Source: Flagellimonas sediminis
GTDB lineage: Bacteria > Bacteroidota > Bacteroidia > Flavobacteriales > Flavobacteriaceae
Assembly (NCBI RefSeq): GCF_010500845.1
Contig: NZ_JAAAMI010000007.1
Span: 1-64,000 of the forward strand
Length of the DNA stretch: 64,000 bases
Direction of reading: 5' to 3'
Shown here: positions 36,921 to 45,233 of the stretch, piece after piece
Position numbering within the stretch: the first letter of the stretch is position 1
How the letters are laid out: the number at the start of each line of letters is the position of its first letter
The notes under the pieces: model-generated
What the model was told of the DNA's origin: nothing
Databases searched by the model: none
What the model saw: the letters and a program-made list of their open reading frames with translations, nothing else
Position numbers and translations under genes: made by a program

Positions 36921-38036
36921 ATGAAGGAGGATTTTTACGAAATATTGGGAGTCTCCAAGGGAGCATCCGCAGCGGAAATAAAAAAGGCCTATCGAAAGAA
37001 GGCCATTGAATACCACCCTGACAAGAACCCTGGTGATGCCAAGGCGGAGGAAATGTTTAAAAAGGCCGCGGAAGCATATGAAGTTCTTGGTGACCCGGAC
37101 AAACGAGCCAAATACGACCAGTTCGGTCATGCCGCTTTCGATGGCAGCGGTGGCTTTGGTGGTGGAGGCATGAACATGGAGGATATCTTCAGTCAATTTG
37201 GGGATATTTTTGGGGGTGCCTTTGGCGGCGGATTCAGCGGATTTGGAGGATTCGGTGGCGGACAACGTAGGATGAAGGGGAGCAATCTTCGAATCCGAGT
37301 AAAACTGAATCTGGAAGAAGTGGCCCATGGGGTAGAGAAAAAAGTGAAGGTGCGTAGAAAGGTGCAGGCAGATGGGGTTACGTATAAAACCTGCCCAACC
37401 TGCAATGGAACCGGCCAGATCATGAAGATCACCAACACCATTTTGGGGAGAATGCAAACCGCCACAACATGCAGTACCTGCGGTGGTTCGGGTCAGACCA
37501 TTGATAAAAGACCTGCCGGCGCGGATGCCCAAGGACTCATCATAGAAGAGGAAACCGTTTCCATCAAAATTCCACCAGGCGTAGAGGACGGCATGCAACT
37601 GAAGGTTTCCGGAAAAGGAAATTCAGCCCCAGGGAACGGAGTTCCCGGAGATTTGTTGGTGGCCATTGAGACTGTGGAACATGATACGTTGAAACGGGAA
37701 GGAGACAATCTGCATTATGACCTTTATATCAGTATTTCCGAGGCCGTTTTGGGCAGTTCTAAGGAAATCGATGCTATTGGTGGTAAGGTGCGCATTAAGT
37801 TGGAGGCAGGAATTCAGTCTGGTAAAATATTGAGATTGAGGGGAAAGGGAATCACAAGCCTGAATGGGTATGGTAGCGGAGACCTTTTGGTACATGTGAA
37901 CGTATGGACCCCTAAGGAAGTGAACAAAGAACAAAAGGAGTTTTTTGAGCGCATGCAAAATGACGAGAATTTTATGCCAAAACCAGAAAAATCCGATAAA
38001 TCTTTCTTTGAAAAAGTGAAAGATATGTTCTCTTAA
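36921..38036 (+). CDS. dnaJ: Chaperone DnaJ with shortened zinc region
   Basis: DnaK cochaperone of 371 residues. The J domain (about 1-70) holds the HPD triad in EYHPDKNPGD. It is followed by a Gly/Phe-rich linker (about 76-112), the cysteine-rich zone, and two beta-sandwich domains. Only two CxxCxGxG repeats are seen (CPTCNGTG at about 158-165 and CSTCGGSG at about 184-191) where classical DnaJ has four, so it would bind one zinc at most. The rest is full length. Co-transcribed with grpE; a terminator follows. Confidence 0.96.
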   Translation: MKEDFYEILGVSKGASAAEIKKAYRKKAIEYHPDKNPGDAKAEEMFKKAAEAYEVLGDPDKRAKYDQFGHAAFDGSGGFGGGGMNMEDIFSQFGDIFGGAFGGGFSGFGGFGGGQRRMKGSNLRIRVKLNLEEVAHGVEKKVKVRRKVQADGVTYKTCPTCNGTGQIMKITNTILGRMQTATTCSTCGGSGQTIDKRPAGADAQGLIIEEETVSIKIPPGVEDGMQLKVSGKGNSAPGNGVPGDLLVAIETVEHDTLKREGDNLHYDLYISISEAVLGSSKEIDAIGGKVRIKLEAGIQSGKILRLRGKGITSLNGYGSGDLLVHVNVWTPKEVNKEQKEFFERMQNDENFMPKPEKSDKSFFEKVKDMFS

Positions 38037-38130
38037 TTAGAAAAAATATTTCTGTTTAAATAAAAAACGTATATTTGAAACTGATGTTGGGTGACCGATA
38101 TCTAATTTTCTTTTTCATAGCAATTTTTTT

Positions 38131-38168
38131 CCCATCCTTGAATTTTTTAAGGGTGGGTTTTTGTTTTT
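38131..38168 (+). terminator. Terminator of grpE-dnaJ
   Basis: A 9-bp stem (38131-38139 with 38149-38157, one wobble) and a 9-base loop followed by a T-rich tract. Confidence 0.85.
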
Positions 38169-38196
38169 AAGGGATATCAGGTATTGGGCAATTACA

Positions 38197-38204
38197 TATC
38201 TTTG
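38197..38204 (+). promoter_or_regulatory. -7 box (TATCTTTG) for the NatAB-like operon
   Basis: Exact TAnnTTTG match, 14 bases before the ATG. Confidence 0.6.
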
Positions 38205-38218
38205 AAAAAATAGTTTAC

Positions 38219-39157
38219 ATGGATCATATCCTTGTTGCCAAAAATGTTTCCAAAACCTATGGAAACTATACAGCGTTGAGCAACATTTCACTCGAGATTC
38301 CTAAAAATTGCATTTACGGACTTTTGGGCCCGAATGGGGCAGGGAAGACCTCTTTTATACGTATCATCAACCAGATTACGCATCAAGATGCTGGGGAGAT
38401 TTTTTTCAATGGGGAACGTTTGTCCCCCAAGCATATTTCCCAGATTGGCTATTTGCCAGAGGAAAGAGGGTTGTACAAAAGTATGAAGGTGGGCGAACAG
38501 GCCCTTTACCTTGCCCAGCTCAAAGGATTGTCCAAGCACGATGCCAAGGAAAAGCTCAAGTTTTGGTTCGAGCGGTTGAACATTGGTGATTGGTGGAACA
38601 AGAAGATTCAAGAACTTTCCAAAGGAATGGCGCAAAAGATCCAGTTCATTGTTACCGTTCTACATGAACCCAAGCTGTTGATCTTTGATGAACCTTTCAG
38701 TGGGTTCGATCCCATCAACGCCAATATCATAAAAGATGAGATCCTTAAACTGAAGGAACAGGGCACCTCCATTATCTTTTCCACCCACAGAATGGAATCC
38801 GTTGAGGAACTGTGCGAGTATATCGCCTTGATACATAAATCAGAAAAGATATTGGATGGAAAATTGGCAGATATCAAGAACGCATACAAGGACAATATTT
38901 TTGATGTGGGCCTACAAGTGGAAGAAAATGGGGAAGCGTTGATGAAATCGCTGGCGGATAAATTCAACATCCTTTCCTCCAACTTGGACCGACAAGATCG
39001 ACAATTGGATTTTAAGGTGCAGTTGCCTTCATCCCATACGGGTGACATTTTAAGGGAATTGTCCACAATGGGGAACTTGTATCGTTTTGACGAAACCATC
39101 CCATCCGCGAACGACATTTTTATCCAAACTGTAAACAACAAGGAAAATGGCAAATAA
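38219..39157 (+). CDS. ABC transporter ATP-binding protein, NatA-like
   Basis: A 312-residue ATPase. Walker A GPNGAGKTS (about 38-46), a Q-loop in GYLPEERGLY (about 76-85, typical of NatA/DrrA types), signature LSKGMAQKIQ (about 137-146), Walker B LLIFDEPFSGFDP (about 157-169) and H-loop STHRM. A C-terminal extension of about 90 residues resembles the regulatory DUF4162 domain. It overlaps the permease gene by 11 bases. Exports Na+ or a drug in related systems; the substrate here is unknown. Confidence 0.93.
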   Translation: MDHILVAKNVSKTYGNYTALSNISLEIPKNCIYGLLGPNGAGKTSFIRIINQITHQDAGEIFFNGERLSPKHISQIGYLPEERGLYKSMKVGEQALYLAQLKGLSKHDAKEKLKFWFERLNIGDWWNKKIQELSKGMAQKIQFIVTVLHEPKLLIFDEPFSGFDPINANIIKDEILKLKEQGTSIIFSTHRMESVEELCEYIALIHKSEKILDGKLADIKNAYKDNIFDVGLQVEENGEALMKSLADKFNILSSNLDRQDRQLDFKVQLPSSHTGDILRELSTMGNLYRFDETIPSANDIFIQTVNNKENGK

Positions 39158-40487
39158 ACTCGGATTGATCATAAGGCGGGAGTATTTGGCCAAGGTCAGG
39201 AACCGTTCCTTTATTGTAATGACCATATTAAGTCCCTTGTTGATCGTGGGCATGATCCTATTGATCGCCTATCTGGCCAAGATCAATGATAATGAGACCA
39301 GGGTCATCTCGATTTTGAACGAAAGTCAATTTTTTAACCAAGAATTTAAACCCTCCAAAAGCTTGACCTTTGTGCAATTGGACAACTTAACCTTGGAACA
39401 GGCAAAGGATTCCACCAATGCGTTGGAATATTATGGATTGTTGCATATTCCTGAAGGCGATACGGTGGAAGAAGTGGCCCGTGCCACTTATCTGTTCACC
39501 AAGGACAACCCAAATTCCAGTGTGACCCAAAAATTGGAATCGATTTTCCAGAGGCAGTTGCGCCAGGACCGGCTCAAAAAACTAGGGGTGTCTTCGGATC
39601 AGTTTTCAAGCGTGGAAGCCCCCTTCGAGATCAATCTGGCCACTTTTGATGGTGAAAGGAGTATAAAGGGTATCAATGAGATCAAGGCCTTTATCGGTGG
39701 TGGTTTCGGATATGCCATCATGATGTTCATTATTATTTATGGAGGATTTGTGATGCGGAGTGTGATCGAGGAAAAGACCAGTAGGATCATAGAGGTCATT
39801 ATTTCGTCGGTTAAACCTTTCCAGTTGATGTTGGGTAAGATCATTGGCAATTCCTTGGCGGGATTGACGCAGTTCACTATTTGGATCATATCGGCATCGG
39901 TATTGTTGTCGTTGGTCGTGATGATATTGGGGATTGACCTAAGTGCCCTATCCGGGGACACGAATATGCCGGCTGGCCCTATGGGCGGAATGTCGCAATT
40001 GGCCCCAATGGATAGTGATATGATGATGTACACCAAAGAGATTTTGGATATTCCCTGGGGAATTCTGGTCATATCGTTTTTCATCTATTTTGTACTCGGT
40101 TATTTGATCTACAGTTCCATTTATGCTGCCATTGGTGCCGCGGTGGATAATGAAACGGATACGCAACAGTTTATTTTTCCGATTATAATGCCCTTGATGT
40201 TGGCCATTTATGTAGGGTTCTTTTCCGTGTTCAGCAATCCACACGGGCCCATTGCCGTTGGTTTTTCGCTCTTTCCGCTTACATCGCCCATTGTTATGTT
40301 GATGCGACTCCCTGGAGGAATAGGAGAAGGAGGTGTACCTTTATGGCAATTTTTGTTGTCCATTTTCCTATTGATTGTTACCTTTTTGGGTATTGTTACT
40401 TTGGCGGCCAAAATTTATAGGGTCGGGATATTGATGTACGGTAAAAAACCTACCTACAAGGAATTGGTAAAATGGTTGAGATATTGA
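39147..40487 (+). CDS. ABC transporter permease, NatB/ABC-2 family
   Basis: A 446-residue inner-membrane protein. One helix at about 22-45, a large extracytoplasmic domain (about 46-185), then five helices from about 190, with the ABC-2 block MRSVIEEKTSRIIEVIISSV (about 206-225) that contacts the ATPase. The long soluble domain and the EEKTSRIIEV motif match the NatB/YhaP group. Translationally coupled to the ATPase gene. Confidence 0.93.
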   Translation: MANKLGLIIRREYLAKVRNRSFIVMTILSPLLIVGMILLIAYLAKINDNETRVISILNESQFFNQEFKPSKSLTFVQLDNLTLEQAKDSTNALEYYGLLHIPEGDTVEEVARATYLFTKDNPNSSVTQKLESIFQRQLRQDRLKKLGVSSDQFSSVEAPFEINLATFDGERSIKGINEIKAFIGGGFGYAIMMFIIIYGGFVMRSVIEEKTSRIIEVIISSVKPFQLMLGKIIGNSLAGLTQFTIWIISASVLLSLVVMILGIDLSALSGDTNMPAGPMGGMSQLAPMDSDMMMYTKEILDIPWGILVISFFIYFVLGYLIYSSIYAAIGAAVDNETDTQQFIFPIIMPLMLAIYVGFFSVFSNPHGPIAVGFSLFPLTSPIVMLMRLPGGIGEGGVPLWQFLLSIFLLIVTFLGIVTLAAKIYRVGILMYGKKPTYKELVKWLRY

Positions 40488-40493
40488 TTCGAT

Positions 40494-41381
40494 ATGCAAA
40501 AAGGTTCTGAAGAATTAAAGGAGATCATTAAGGATGATATTTGGGGATCTATCAAGGAGTTTCTAGACCTGGGCTTTCATATTGGCCAAGGGGAGAAGTC
40601 CATAAACTTAACACTTGGGTTGCTTCTTTTGCTTACGGTTGCCCTGGTGGCCACCAAGTTTCTTTTAAAATGGTTGCGGTATCTGCTTACCCGAAAGATG
40701 GAGTTGGAGGACCAGCAAAAGTTTACCAGTGTTTTTAAGTTCACCAATTATGTAATCTATATTGTGGCCGTACTGGTCACCTTGAGTGCGGCGGGGATTG
40801 ATATCACCTTGGTGATTACCGCATCTGCCGCCTTGTTCGTTGGTTTGGGTCTGGCCCTTCAGGAATTGTTCAAGGATGTTCTGGGAGGAATTTTTATCAT
40901 TATTGATAAATCCCTGCAAGTGGGTGACGTGGTGGAGGTCGATGGCAAGGTTGGAAAAGTTTTCGAGATCAAGTTACGCACTACGAGGGCCATTACTAGG
41001 GACGATAAGGTATTGATCCTACCGAACCACAAGTTTATCAGTGATATTGTTTACAATTACACCCAAAACCATAAGACCACTCGTGAAAAGGTGTCCGTTG
41101 GTGTGGCCTATGGAAGTGATGTGGTTTTGGTCACCCAGTTGTTGGAGCAAGTGGCCGCATCACAAAAGCAAATCTTGAAAAACCCGAAACCCTTTGTCCT
41201 CTTTGATGATTTTGGAGATTCGGCACTGATGTTCTCCCTTAATTTTTTCACCAATGACAGTTTTAGGGATCCAAGGATTAAAAGCGAACTACGGTACAAG
41301 ATCAACGCCAAGTTCAAGGAGAACAACATAAGCATTCCTTTCCCACAACGCGATGTACATATTATTCAGTCAAAATCATAA
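40494..41381 (+). CDS. Mechanosensitive channel, MscS family
   Basis: A 295-residue channel that opens on hypo-osmotic shock. It has hydrophobic helices at about 36-58, 82-102 and 105-125. The pore helix TM3 contains the Gly/Ala-rich SAALFVGLGLALQELFKDVLGG (about 113-134), followed by the beta domain (DKSLQVGDVVEVDGKVGKV, about 142-160) and the C-terminal vestibule. It follows the ABC permease after six bases and is probably in one operon with it and the DUF6268 barrel. Confidence 0.95.
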   Translation: MQKGSEELKEIIKDDIWGSIKEFLDLGFHIGQGEKSINLTLGLLLLLTVALVATKFLLKWLRYLLTRKMELEDQQKFTSVFKFTNYVIYIVAVLVTLSAAGIDITLVITASAALFVGLGLALQELFKDVLGGIFIIIDKSLQVGDVVEVDGKVGKVFEIKLRTTRAITRDDKVLILPNHKFISDIVYNYTQNHKTTREKVSVGVAYGSDVVLVTQLLEQVAASQKQILKNPKPFVLFDDFGDSALMFSLNFFTNDSFRDPRIKSELRYKINAKFKENNISIPFPQRDVHIIQSKS

Positions 41382-41426
41382 CAAGACATAAAAACCTCAT
41401 TTCACCATAGTGCAAACTGGGGGCTG

Positions 41427-42284
41427 TTGGCCTTCATTGTAATATTCTGTTGCAGCCTGGGCACCGCGCAGAGCACCGATGTTCTTAGGATAGAATACCT
41501 GAACATGCCCCCGAACGATACGGGCATAAAAACGCAACGCTACAAGGCGCTTTTCAATTTGCCCATAAAGATCAACGCAAAAAATGATTATCTCATCACT
41601 GGGTTGGAATATAACCGTTTCGATATGGGTTATACGGAAAACTATCCCTTTGATAAAAAGGAGTTGATCAGGTTCCATATCATTGATATGAACTTTGGGT
41701 ATATCACCAAATGGAACGAGAACTGGAACATCGTTGCCATTCTTACGCCTAGGTTGGCCTCCAATTTTATCAGCGGAACGGTCACCGATGACTTTTTTTT
41801 GAACGCCACGGCAACTTTTTGGAAAGAAAAACCCAAAGCCGAAAAACCCTATCGTATCGTCCTGGGCCTTACCTATAATAGTACTACGGGGCTTCCGGTG
41901 CCATTGCCCTTGATTAGCTATTACCGTAGGTTTCATCCAGATTGGGCCTTTACCCTTGGAATCCCGCGTTCTGACCTAAAATATTACGTATCCAAAAAAC
42001 ATGTTTTCGAAATGGCACTATTCTTGGACGGGTACTTTATAAATCTCCAGAACAGTATTCTTTTGGAGGACGGCCAAGTGGCCTCAAAAATTTCGCTTAC
42101 CTCATTGTTGGGCACCGTTGGTTACCAATACAATATTTCAAACCGAATGGCCATTTTTGCCATGGTGGGCAGATCGGTGGTGCAAGAGGGCAAATTGAGG
42201 AATGATGAGCAAGGGAATGTATTTTTGTTGAATGATGAGTCAAATTTTTATATTAGGACTGGCTTCAAGATTGGAATTTTTTAA
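41427..42284 (+). CDS. DUF6268-type outer-membrane protein
   Basis: A 285-residue barrel-like protein, rich in aromatic residues, that ends in Phe. The listed start is a TTG at 41427, which already lies inside the signal peptide (FIVIFCCSLGTAQS). An in-frame ATA at 41388, seven bases past the MscS stop, would add a proper positively charged n-region (KTSFHHSANWGLL); no ATG, GTG or TTG exists between the MscS stop and 41427. So the true start may be a non-standard ATA. It sits at the end of the ABC-MscS run. Confidence 0.8.
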   Translation: MAFIVIFCCSLGTAQSTDVLRIEYLNMPPNDTGIKTQRYKALFNLPIKINAKNDYLITGLEYNRFDMGYTENYPFDKKELIRFHIIDMNFGYITKWNENWNIVAILTPRLASNFISGTVTDDFFLNATATFWKEKPKAEKPYRIVLGLTYNSTTGLPVPLPLISYYRRFHPDWAFTLGIPRSDLKYYVSKKHVFEMALFLDGYFINLQNSILLEDGQVASKISLTSLLGTVGYQYNISNRMAIFAMVGRSVVQEGKLRNDEQGNVFLLNDESNFYIRTGFKIGIF

Positions 42285-42294
42285 AAGATAAGGT

Positions 42295-43458
42295 ATGTCA
42301 AAGATTTTGGTGATAGAGGACGAATCGGCGATCAGAAGGGTTTTGGTCAAAATATTGGCCGAAGAAAGCGATAGCTACAACGTAATGGAAGCCGAGGATG
42401 GCCTGCAAGGTATAGAGACCATCAAAAAGGAAGATTTTGACCTGGTACTCTGCGACATCAAAATGCCCAAAATGGATGGGGTAGAAGTATTGGAAGCTGC
42501 AAAAAAAATTAAACCGGAAATCCCTTTCATCATGATTTCAGGTCATGGTGATTTGGACACGGCCGTGAATACCATGCGCTTGGGTGCCTTTGACTACATC
42601 TCCAAACCGCCTGATCTGAACCGTTTGTTGACCACCGTTCGGAACGCTTTGGATAAAAAGGAATTGGTCACAGAAAACAAGATTTTGAAGAAGAAGGTCT
42701 CCAAAAATTATGAAATGATCGGAGACAGTGAGGAAATAGGGATAATAAAGGAAATGATTGAAAAGGTGGCCCCAACAGATGCACGGGTATTGATCACGGG
42801 CTCGAACGGTACCGGAAAGGAATTGGTGGCTCATTGGTTGCATCAAAAAAGTCCACGATCGGCGGCCCCTTTTGTGGAAGTGAACTGTGCCGCAATTCCC
42901 TCAGAATTGATAGAGAGTGAACTGTTCGGTCATGTAAAGGGGGCATTCACATCTGCCGTTAAGGATCGTGCCGGCAAATTTGAAGCCGCCAACCAAGGGA
43001 CCATTTTCTTGGACGAAATTGGGGATATGAGTCTTTCCGCACAAGCGAAGGTGCTGAGGGCCCTTCAAGAGAACAAGATTTCTCGCGTGGGTTCCGATAA
43101 GGACATCAAAGTGGATGTTCGGGTGCTTGCAGCTACCAACAAAGACCTAAAAAAGGAAATAGAAGAAGGTAGGTTTAGGGAGGATCTTTACCACCGGTTG
43201 GCCGTCATATTGATCAAGGTGCCCGCTTTGAACGATAGAAGGGATGACATTCCATTGTTGATCGAACATTTTTCACAAAAGATAGCCTCGGAACAAGGAT
43301 CTGCCCAAAAAGCATTCTCCAAAAAAGCCATTGATTTGCTAAAAGGTTACGATTGGACCGGTAACGTGCGGGAACTCCGCAATGTAGTGGAGCGGTTGAT
43401 CATTCTTGGGGGCAAGGAAGTCTCCGAAGAGGACGTGAAACTCTTCGCCAGTAAGTAA
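42295..43458 (+). CDS. Sigma-54-type response regulator without DNA-binding domain
   Basis: A 387-residue protein. Receiver domain 1-125 with phospho-acceptor Asp in VLCDIKMPK (about 50-58) and conserved Lys in YISKPPD. AAA+ domain from about 140, with Walker A GSNGTGKE (about 168-175), L1 loop GAFTSA (about 216-221) in place of GAFTGA, Walker B TIFLDEIGDM (about 237-246), and sensor II WTGNVRELRN. The protein ends at FASK just after the AAA+ domain; there is no Fis-type helix-turn-helix. It starts 10 bases after the DUF6268 gene. No histidine kinase is adjacent. Confidence 0.93.
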   Translation: MSKILVIEDESAIRRVLVKILAEESDSYNVMEAEDGLQGIETIKKEDFDLVLCDIKMPKMDGVEVLEAAKKIKPEIPFIMISGHGDLDTAVNTMRLGAFDYISKPPDLNRLLTTVRNALDKKELVTENKILKKKVSKNYEMIGDSEEIGIIKEMIEKVAPTDARVLITGSNGTGKELVAHWLHQKSPRSAAPFVEVNCAAIPSELIESELFGHVKGAFTSAVKDRAGKFEAANQGTIFLDEIGDMSLSAQAKVLRALQENKISRVGSDKDIKVDVRVLAATNKDLKKEIEEGRFREDLYHRLAVILIKVPALNDRRDDIPLLIEHFSQKIASEQGSAQKAFSKKAIDLLKGYDWTGNVRELRNVVERLIILGGKEVSEEDVKLFASK

Positions 43459-43462
43459 CTTT

Positions 43463-44170
43463 CTATTTACAGTTGCCTAATTTTTCGAGGGCTTCAGCAG
43501 AAAGTGTCATCACCCGTTGATGGTATTCTTTCTTATGTGGGGATAGCTTTGTGTTCAATAGGATCAATCGTGATTCTTCATAAATATTGGTGATAAAACG
43601 GTGCGCATCTTCGCAATCCACATCGGTGACGACTTTTTCCAAAGATGTTTCAAAACCTAGGAGACAGCTATGTACCTGCTCTTTCACCGATTTATTCTGG
43701 GTCAAAAACAAAGGAGTTTCATTATCCAGTACCTCTTTGGTATTCATCACCAAGATGTCATCATTATAATTGGATGCGTTTTCCTGCTCAAATACTTTAA
43801 GGACCTTAATGCCGATCATAGTGTTTTCCAATGCCTTGTGCAGGGCCAATTTGGACATTTTTATGGATTCGGCCCTGGTCGCCAATTTCAATTCCGTAAC
43901 GGCGCCCTCCAAGCTTTCAATGGTGCCATCGCAACCACAGTCCAGAAAGTTTCCACGGGTTTTTTCGATACCGTTCAAGGCTTTGTAGGCATGGTATTTT
44001 GCCATGTCCAAGGTAGTGGCCACAACAGCGTCCTCAATCTTATTTTTTATGTACGTTAAGTTGGAGTTGGCATATTCACAGGCGTTCCGTGTAGAAAAGG
44101 CTGTGGTGAGCCAAAAGCCAAGTGGCCCAAGGGCAAATGCAATAAGTAGGACGGTTTTCCTTGTTTTCAT
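43463..44170 (-). CDS. Hypothetical secreted helical protein (235 residues)
   Basis: Not recognised. An N-terminal hydrophobic segment (TVLLIAFALGPLGFWLTTAF, about 6-25) acts as signal or anchor. The remainder is helical with scattered Cys (CEYANS, CGCD, CLLG, CED, CK), which suggests a disulfide-containing periplasmic bundle. The repeated pattern of helices with Ala/Lys-rich faces may reflect an internal duplication. It is convergent with the response regulator (4-base gap) and divergent from PPK2. Confidence 0.75.
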   Translation of the reverse strand: MKTRKTVLLIAFALGPLGFWLTTAFSTRNACEYANSNLTYIKNKIEDAVVATTLDMAKYHAYKALNGIEKTRGNFLDCGCDGTIESLEGAVTELKLATRAESIKMSKLALHKALENTMIGIKVLKVFEQENASNYNDDILVMNTKEVLDNETPLFLTQNKSVKEQVHSCLLGFETSLEKVVTDVDCEDAHRFITNIYEESRLILLNTKLSPHKKEYHQRVMTLSAEALEKLGNCK

Positions 44171-44348
44171 AACGCTTCTTGATTTGGGACAATGCGTCTT
44201 TGATTATCACTAAGTTACGTGGGTAAATTCTGTCAAGGAATATAAAATCGATAAAATACCTGCTATACCCATGAGTGGTAAAATTATCGATGAACAACAT
44301 CTTTTTGGGTAGTTGAGCAAATGGTGAAAATGACTTATATTCATTCCT

Positions 44349-45233
44349 ATGGAAAAAATAAACACACAGAGGTTTTTGGTGCAGCACAAAGTACAACTGG
44401 CCAAGGAACCCACCTTTGATGACCTAGGTGCCACCAAAAAGGAGCTGAAAGAAGAATTAAAGGATATACGCAAGAAATTGGGAGAGTTTCAGGATACCCT
44501 TTATGCCCATGGCAAGTATGGGGTACTGGTCTGTTTACAGGGAATGGATACTGCGGGCAAGGACAGCCTTGTTAGGGAGGTTTTCAAGGATTTTAACGTT
44601 CGGGGCGTGGTAGTACACAGTTTTAAGGTACCCACTTCCCTTGAAAGGAAACACGATTATTTATGGAGGCATTACATTGCGTTGCCGGAGCGGGGCAAAT
44701 TCTCCGTGTTCAACCGCACGCATTACGAAAATGTGCTGGTAACCAAAGTACACCCTGAATATATTTTGGGAGAAAGCTTACCAGGGATCGAATACGTATC
44801 GGATATTGATACCGAGTTTTGGGAAAAGCGCTACCAGCAGATCAACGAATTTGAGCAACATGTAGCAGAAAACGGAACCATCATCTTCAAATTTTTCCTG
44901 AATCTTTCCAAAGACCAACAGCGTCGTAGATTGTTGAGAAGGATAGAACTCAAACAAAAAAACTGGAAATTTTCACCGGGCGACCTTGCAGAACGGAAAC
45001 TCTGGGAAAAGTATCAGGAATGTTATGAGGAAGCCATCAACAAAACATCTACCCAACACGCTCCTTGGTATGTGATCCCAGCCGATAGTAAAAAGGGGGC
45101 AAGGGTGATTGTGGCCGCCATTATGCTGGAAGCGTTAAAAAAATACAAAGATATAGAGGAACCCGAGTTGGATGATGAAATAAAAGCTAATTTAGAAATC
45201 TTTAAACAAGAATTGGAAAAAGAATCCCAATGA
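44349..45233 (+). CDS. ppk2: Polyphosphate kinase 2 family protein
   Basis: A 294-residue P-loop kinase that moves phosphate between polyphosphate and nucleotides. Walker A GMDTAGKDSL (about 72-81); then SFKVPTSLERKHDYLWRHY (about 97-115) and FNRTHYENVLVTKVHPE (about 125-141), which carry the Walker B-like and base-contact residues of the family. The lid RRRLLRRI (about 197-204) is present. I cannot decide between ADP- and AMP-phosphorylating classes. The stop overlaps the start of the M28 peptidase by four bases. Confidence 0.93.
   Translation: MEKINTQRFLVQHKVQLAKEPTFDDLGATKKELKEELKDIRKKLGEFQDTLYAHGKYGVLVCLQGMDTAGKDSLVREVFKDFNVRGVVVHSFKVPTSLERKHDYLWRHYIALPERGKFSVFNRTHYENVLVTKVHPEYILGESLPGIEYVSDIDTEFWEKRYQQINEFEQHVAENGTIIFKFFLNLSKDQQRRRLLRRIELKQKNWKFSPGDLAERKLWEKYQECYEEAINKTSTQHAPWYVIPADSKKGARVIVAAIMLEALKKYKDIEEPELDDEIKANLEIFKQELEKESQ

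Noticed and set aside
36723..37598. 291-codon open frame on the minus strand
   Set aside because: Antisense to grpE and dnaJ, low-complexity product, no promoter; a by-product of Gly-rich codons on the other strand.
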